A stretch of 64,000 nt of DNA from Corynespora cassiicola (lineage: Eukaryota > Ascomycota > Dothideomycetes > Pleosporales > Corynesporascaceae): positions 558,001 through 622,000 of the forward strand of contig JAEUWY010000016.1 of the NCBI GenBank assembly GCA_022059125.1, given 5' to 3'. The position numbers and the translations under genes are program-made. Shown here piece after piece: positions 59,564 through 64,000 of this stretch. Under the pieces are notes generated by a model. That model was not told where the DNA came from. It saw only the letters and a list, made by a program, of their open reading frames with translations, and ran no database searches. How positions within the stretch are numbered: the stretch's first letter is position 1; every line of letters begins with the position of its first letter.

Positions 59564-61398
59564 ATTTATAAGCGAGTCGCGTATATAAGCGAGTCGCGCA
59601 TCTCTAAATACTTTAATATATATATAACTTATATTTATAATACTATAACTAAAAAATTCTTAATCAGCCTATAAAAAAGCCTTAGTAATTTTTACTTTTT
59701 TAGCTATTAAAAATTACTTAATTTAAAACGTACAGCGCGCTACTACTACTTATAATATTTTAAAAATTATAGTTTATAATTAATACGCTAAACGACTTAT
59801 AAAATACAATTACTAATTTAATTTAAAACAGCTAACTAAGCTTAAAAAGAAAGTTATTATTACTTATATTTTTAAGCTAGATTTATAAAAATTTGCACCT
59901 ATATTAAGTACTGTATATAATATAGCTAATTAATTACTTACTGCGCAAGAGGCGGGCTATATTAATATTAACTAGCTTAGTAACTTTATTAAGCGTTAGC
60001 TAAACTTTTAAGTTTAATTAATCTATTAGTAAAATTACTAGCGCGTTTTTTACAAAAATTTTAAAATTATTAGTTTTTAGTTTAAATTACTATATTATAT
60101 AAAAAAAAAGTATAGTATTATTAATAAAGATATGTATAACTTTAACGAAACAGACTTTATAATAAAAATAATTTTAGCTTAATTAGTAGTTATAGTTTTA
60201 AAAAAATAGAATTAATTTAAAAATACTTAGCTAAGTAATTATAAGTAAATTATAGTAATTTAGAGAATTAACGCTTGCAGCTAAGTAAAATTTTTTTTAT
60301 TATTTTCGCGGGTAAATACTACTTTTCTATATAATATAAAAGTAATAATATTTTATTTAGCTAGTATATATTACTTAGCGAAAGAGACTAAATAATAAAT
60401 TAGCTAAAAGTATATTAGCTAAAATATTTTAACATTTATACGCAGAGCCGTATAGTAAAAATATACTAACTACTTATTATTAATAATTATAAAAGCTATA
60501 ACTTTTTAGTTTTTTAGAACTTCTGTAAAATAAGTAAAATTATTACTTTCTATATATTTTTATATTTATTATATTTTTTTTAGTTTTTTAATATAAAATA
60601 TTTTTCGCTTTTAAAACGGGCGTATAGTAATAAAATTTTTAGCTTAGTACGTAATTATATTAACTATATTAATAAAACTACTTTTCTACTAGCTTTTAAA
60701 AAAGCTTTTAAATAATTTTTTATAAAAGCTAATATACGCGCGAGCTTTTAAAAAGCAAAAATAGTTTTATATAATTTAAAAGTAGTACTATTAAAGCTTA
60801 ATATAAAACTACGTATATTTACGCTAACTTTTTTTAAAACTATTTAATAAAAAGTTAGAATACTAAGTAACGCGTATAAGCTAAAAGCTTAATTAACGTT
60901 AATTCGTAATAAAGTAAAAAAGTATAAAAATTTATTACCTGCTTCTATTATTACAGCTATTAATTAGCTTAAAAAAAAACTGCAGTAATACTTTATACAG
61001 CTGTATTATTAAAAATTAAAATAAAAGTTTTAAAAAAGCTAATAAGGCCGCTACGCAGCGTATAAAGTAAAAAAAAAAAAATTTAGTATAAAAGAATTTT
61101 AATAAAAACTAAAAAAACTAAAATTATCGCTTAAAAAAACGTTAAAAAATAATTAAATAAAAAAAAGTGTAAAAAAGTAGTTTATTTTAGTAGCAGCTAG
61201 TAGTTAAAAATACGCTGCACGCGCTGCAGAAAGTAAAAATATAATTTTTATATATATAAAATAACAGTATAACTACTATAGTTACTTTTTATATTAAGTT
61301 ATTATAATATTTTTTTAAAGTAGTTAAGTATATAGTTGCGCGCGTACTAAGTACTTAGAAATATATAACTTATTTATATACGCGACTCGCTTATAGAT
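59564..61398 (+). mobile_element. pogo/Fot1-like DNA transposon, RIP-mutated (copy 4)
   Basis: The element is 1835 bp with TA on both sides and TIRs reading ATTTATAAGCGAGTCGCGTA at the left and its RIP-variant inverted copy at the right. It is colinear with the copy at 42005. The transposase frame keeps DMYNFNETDF near 60129, with the catalytic Glu preserved but Asp to Asn and Gly to Asp changes. It has many stops. Confidence 0.82.
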
Positions 61399-61400
61399 TA

Positions 61401-62975
61401 CGTTATAATATTTATAAAGTAAGCTTCCGCGAACTATTTTACGTTCTATATTTTTAAAGTTAGTATATAAAAAGCTATTTTTAAAAAGCAGTATATTATT
61501 ATAAAAATTATATTAAACGTGTTTTTTAAAAAATTCTTTACTAAAAATAAGCTAGTAATAAAGTTTAGTATTATTTTTTTAAAAATATTTTTAGATACTA
61601 GCAGTAGTAATAGCTTTTTATATTTACTATATTTTAAAGTTTTGCTTTTTTAGTATACAGCGTAAGTTCTTATATAATTTTTAAATATTTTTACTAATAA
61701 AAAGCTAATAATAGATTTTTTTAATTAGCTTTAGCGTTCTACGTGCGTTAAAGTAGCCTGCTATATATATATTATAGTTTCAAAATAAAATCTTTTATCT
61801 AATAGCTAGTTTATTTAGAATATATACTCTACTATTATATTTTAAAACTTTTTTTTTATTTAAGTGTTAAACGTGCGCTTTACTGCGTTTTTAAATACTA
61901 TTTTTACTATTTAAATTTATAATTTACTTTTAGGTAAAAATATTTTTTTACTACAGCTAATATAAAGTTTAAATAAATAATTAAAATTTTATTTTTGTAG
62001 ATTTACTGCTAACTAGTATTTTAGCTAATAAATATAGTACGTATAGTATATATTTTATAGTATTAGTAGTAGAAATCTAACTAGTTCTGCAAACAGAAAT
62101 AATATATATTTTATATATATTTAATAAGCTGTGCTTATTCGCAGATCTTCTTACTCTACTAACTATATTTTTTACTAATAATTTATTTTATAAAGTAGAT
62201 AATAATTAAATTAGTAGCAGATTTTTTTATATATAATCTGTTTTTTATAAAAAGCTGTCTGTAAAATTTATTTTTTCTATATAATATTTTACTTTAAAAT
62301 TAAATACTATTAAATATATTATCTATTTTATTTACTGCAGATTAAGTTTTTATACTATATATATACTACGCAGATTATTATAATTACTTAGTATTTATAT
62401 AGTATACTAAATATTTTTAAAGTAGTATTACTACTATTTAAAGCTGTATATAATAGCTAAAAACTTTAGATTATAAACTTTATAGTTTAGCTCTACAGTT
62501 TATAATTTTTTTAATATAAAAATAACTAAATACTATTTATAATTTTTAAATAGTTAAAAAAAAATATTTAATATAGTAAAAGTTAACGCGTCTGTCTCTA
62601 CGCAAATTAAATAAATAAAATTATAATAGTATAAAATAAACGTACTTAAAAAATAAGTTTTTAGCTTTATAAAAAAATTATTTATAGCTTTATTTTAGTA
62701 AAAGTTTTAGTTTTTTTTAAGTAAGTCTATAAAAAAAATAGTTTTTTTTATATATTTTTTAATAAAGCGTGGGTAAAAGTTAGCAAATTTTAAAAAGAAT
62801 TATAGTTTTTTAATATTAGTTAGCTGCAGCTATTAGATAATAGTTTTTATTTAAGTTAGATTAGCGCACATACTTTGTATATTTATAATAAATTTAAAAA
62901 AATATATTTTATTTAATATAAATATATATTTCTGTAAGTTAATAAATAGTTTTATTTTTTATAGTAATTTAAGTA
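61401..62975 (-). mobile_element. Fragment of another RIP-mutated gypsy element
   Basis: On the minus strand an RNase H motif VETDA is readable near 62585-62605, followed by decayed RT-RNase H connection sequence. The fragment is cut by the LTR at 62976, and no LTR of its own was found. Confidence 0.55.
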
Positions 62976-63449
62976 TGTTAAGGCTGTGCTACAGGCTATA
63001 AGCGAGGCTAGAAAGCAAGTAGCTGCTTAAGTTAATTCTTAGAAATAAATACTAATAGAGTTACGTAAGTAAAATAATGTGCGATATACTATACAGGTCT
63101 CTATATTAGTAATAGAGTATAATAGATTAATAGTTAATTCTAAATAATAAATTTACTAATAAAGTAAATATAATTATAAAATATAATTATACGAACTATA
63201 TATATATTAAATTCTATAAAATTCTATAGTTCTATAAAACTATTTTTATAAAATTATAAAACTTATAAAACACTAAGTTACGAGTTCTATAAATTCTATA
63301 CTAAGCTATTTTTAGTATTAATATTTTTATAAAACTGTTATATAACTTATCTTAGCTTAGTAAAATAATAAGTACTTACTATTAGTACTTATTATTAGCT
63401 ATTTTTTAAAAGCGTTGCCTACACCGCCTACTTTTTTAAATTTATAATA
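62976..63449 (-). repeat. 3' LTR of a second subfamily C gypsy copy
   Basis: The LTR is 474 bp and nearly matches 25877-26351 but is less mutated. It starts TGTTAAGGCTGTGCTACAGG. Confidence 0.78.
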
Positions 63450-64000
63450 CTACTTTTTTTTTTTTAGTTTAATATTTTTATAGGCTAATTTAATATCGTC
63501 GCGCAGCACTGTTTATTATTATATTTATAAAAATTATATTAATATTTAAAGTATTATTATAATAGTTGCTTGCAAACGTTGCGTAAAAAATAATTTAACT
63601 TATAAACTATTATTACTAAGTAAAAAATATAGAAATTATAAGCACGCGGGCTGTTAGTTATATATACTAATTAATATTCTGCTTTCTAACTTTTTTAAAA
63701 TTAACTCTAAAATAAATAAGCTAAAAAAAAAGAAAAAAATAACTAAAACTATTTAAAAAAAAAAAATTTAGCTAAAACTATTTTAGCGCGAATACGCGAT
63801 ATATATTTTAAACTAAAATATTTATAAAAATAAAAAAGTTTTTTTAAAAAAAAAGTAAAAGTTATTTAACGCAGATTTAAAAGCTATAAAAAAACTAAAG
63901 CAGCTAAAAGCGCTAGAAATACTAAACTAAAAAATAGCTTTAATAAATTTTAAAATTTCTGCTAGCGCTGTAGCCGTAAACTAATTTATTTTTTAATTTT
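63450..64000 (-). mobile_element. Interior of a subfamily C gypsy copy, cut by the window end
   Basis: The sequence is colinear with 26352-26930. The element continues beyond 64000, where its pol should lie. Confidence 0.7.
63571..64000 (+). pseudogene. Remnant of the antisense Zn2Cys6/coiled-coil gene (second subfamily C copy)
   Basis: In the plus-strand frame from 63571 the first two cysteines remain (TGC at 63571 and 63580, giving C-x2-C), followed by Tyr codons at 63601, 63628 and 63637. This reproduces C-x2-C-x6-C-x8-C-x2-C if Tyr replaced Cys by G to A mutation. A Lys/Ala/Leu-rich helical region follows, with stops. The copy is truncated by the window end. Confidence 0.72.

Larger units (their letters stand above)
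20950..64000. repeat. AT-rich RIP-mutated transposon block
   Basis: From about 21.18 kb onward GC content falls abruptly and the sequence is dominated by TA, TTA and TAA steps. Recognisable transposon coding segments carry the changes expected of RIP: Asp to Asn, Glu to Lys, Cys to Tyr, and Gln or Trp to stop. The only non-mutated section is the retrotransposon at 46838-53648. Individual elements are listed separately. Host genes are absent. Confidence 0.9.

Noticed and set aside
20950..64000. Telomere, CRISPR array or tRNA genes
   Set aside because: I saw no TTAGGG arrays, no regularly spaced repeats with unique spacers and no cloverleaf-forming sequence. A centromeric or subtelomeric position cannot be judged from this window.

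Overview
The window is nuclear DNA of a filamentous ascomycete, probably a Dothideomycete, although the genus cannot be fixed from sequence alone. Evidence is the short 50-160 bp spliceosomal introns, a divergent H3/H4 histone pair, fungal-type families (Ras2/RasB-type GTPase, GH43, BAHD acetyltransferase) and heavily RIP-mutated repeats (repeat-induced point mutation, C to T and G to A).

Positions 1-20.9 kb are a gene-rich, GC-balanced arm. In order it holds the 3' end of the proteasome beta5 gene (PRE2), a RED/IK-like spliceosomal protein, a secreted GH43 glycosidase, exonuclease V (EXO5), a peroxiredoxin-like protein, histones H3 and H4 sharing one promoter, a HAD-type 2-haloacid dehalogenase, an acyl-CoA synthetase ending in the peroxisomal signal AKL, a 3.6 kb microsatellite-rich leader region, a Ras2-type GTPase and a BAHD-type O-acetyltransferase. 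Exon structures were resolved by reading splice sites and checking that the joined frames close. The gene set is mostly housekeeping and shows no obvious cluster logic.

From about 21 kb to the window end the DNA is an AT-rich block, visibly around 20% GC, made of nested RIP-mutated transposons. It contains four pogo/Fot1-like elements of about 1.84 kb with TA target duplications, one Tc1-like element with TIRs of more than 200 bp, one complete RIP-mutated Ty3/gypsy element with 444 bp LTRs, a second gypsy family with 361 bp LTRs, and partial copies of others.

One intact, unmutated Ty3/gypsy chromovirus (46838-53648, minus strand) sits inside this graveyard. Its two 370 bp LTRs look identical and it is flanked by AAAAA target duplications. 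It lies inside the 361 bp-LTR element, which itself lies inside a pogo element, so there are three nested levels. The intact element has Gag with a CCHC knuckle and three extra Cys/His repeats, a U UUU UUA minus-one frameshift site, a Pol with protease, RT, RNase H, integrase and chromodomain, a Tf1-like candidate self-priming arrangement, and a third antisense gene starting just inside its 3' LTR. That gene encodes a Gal4-type Zn2Cys6 cluster plus coiled coil. Decayed remains with the same cysteine spacing occur at the same place in two other LTR subfamily copies in the window, so the antisense zinc-cluster gene appears to be a conserved component of this retrotransposon lineage. It is the best candidate here for an under-described system.
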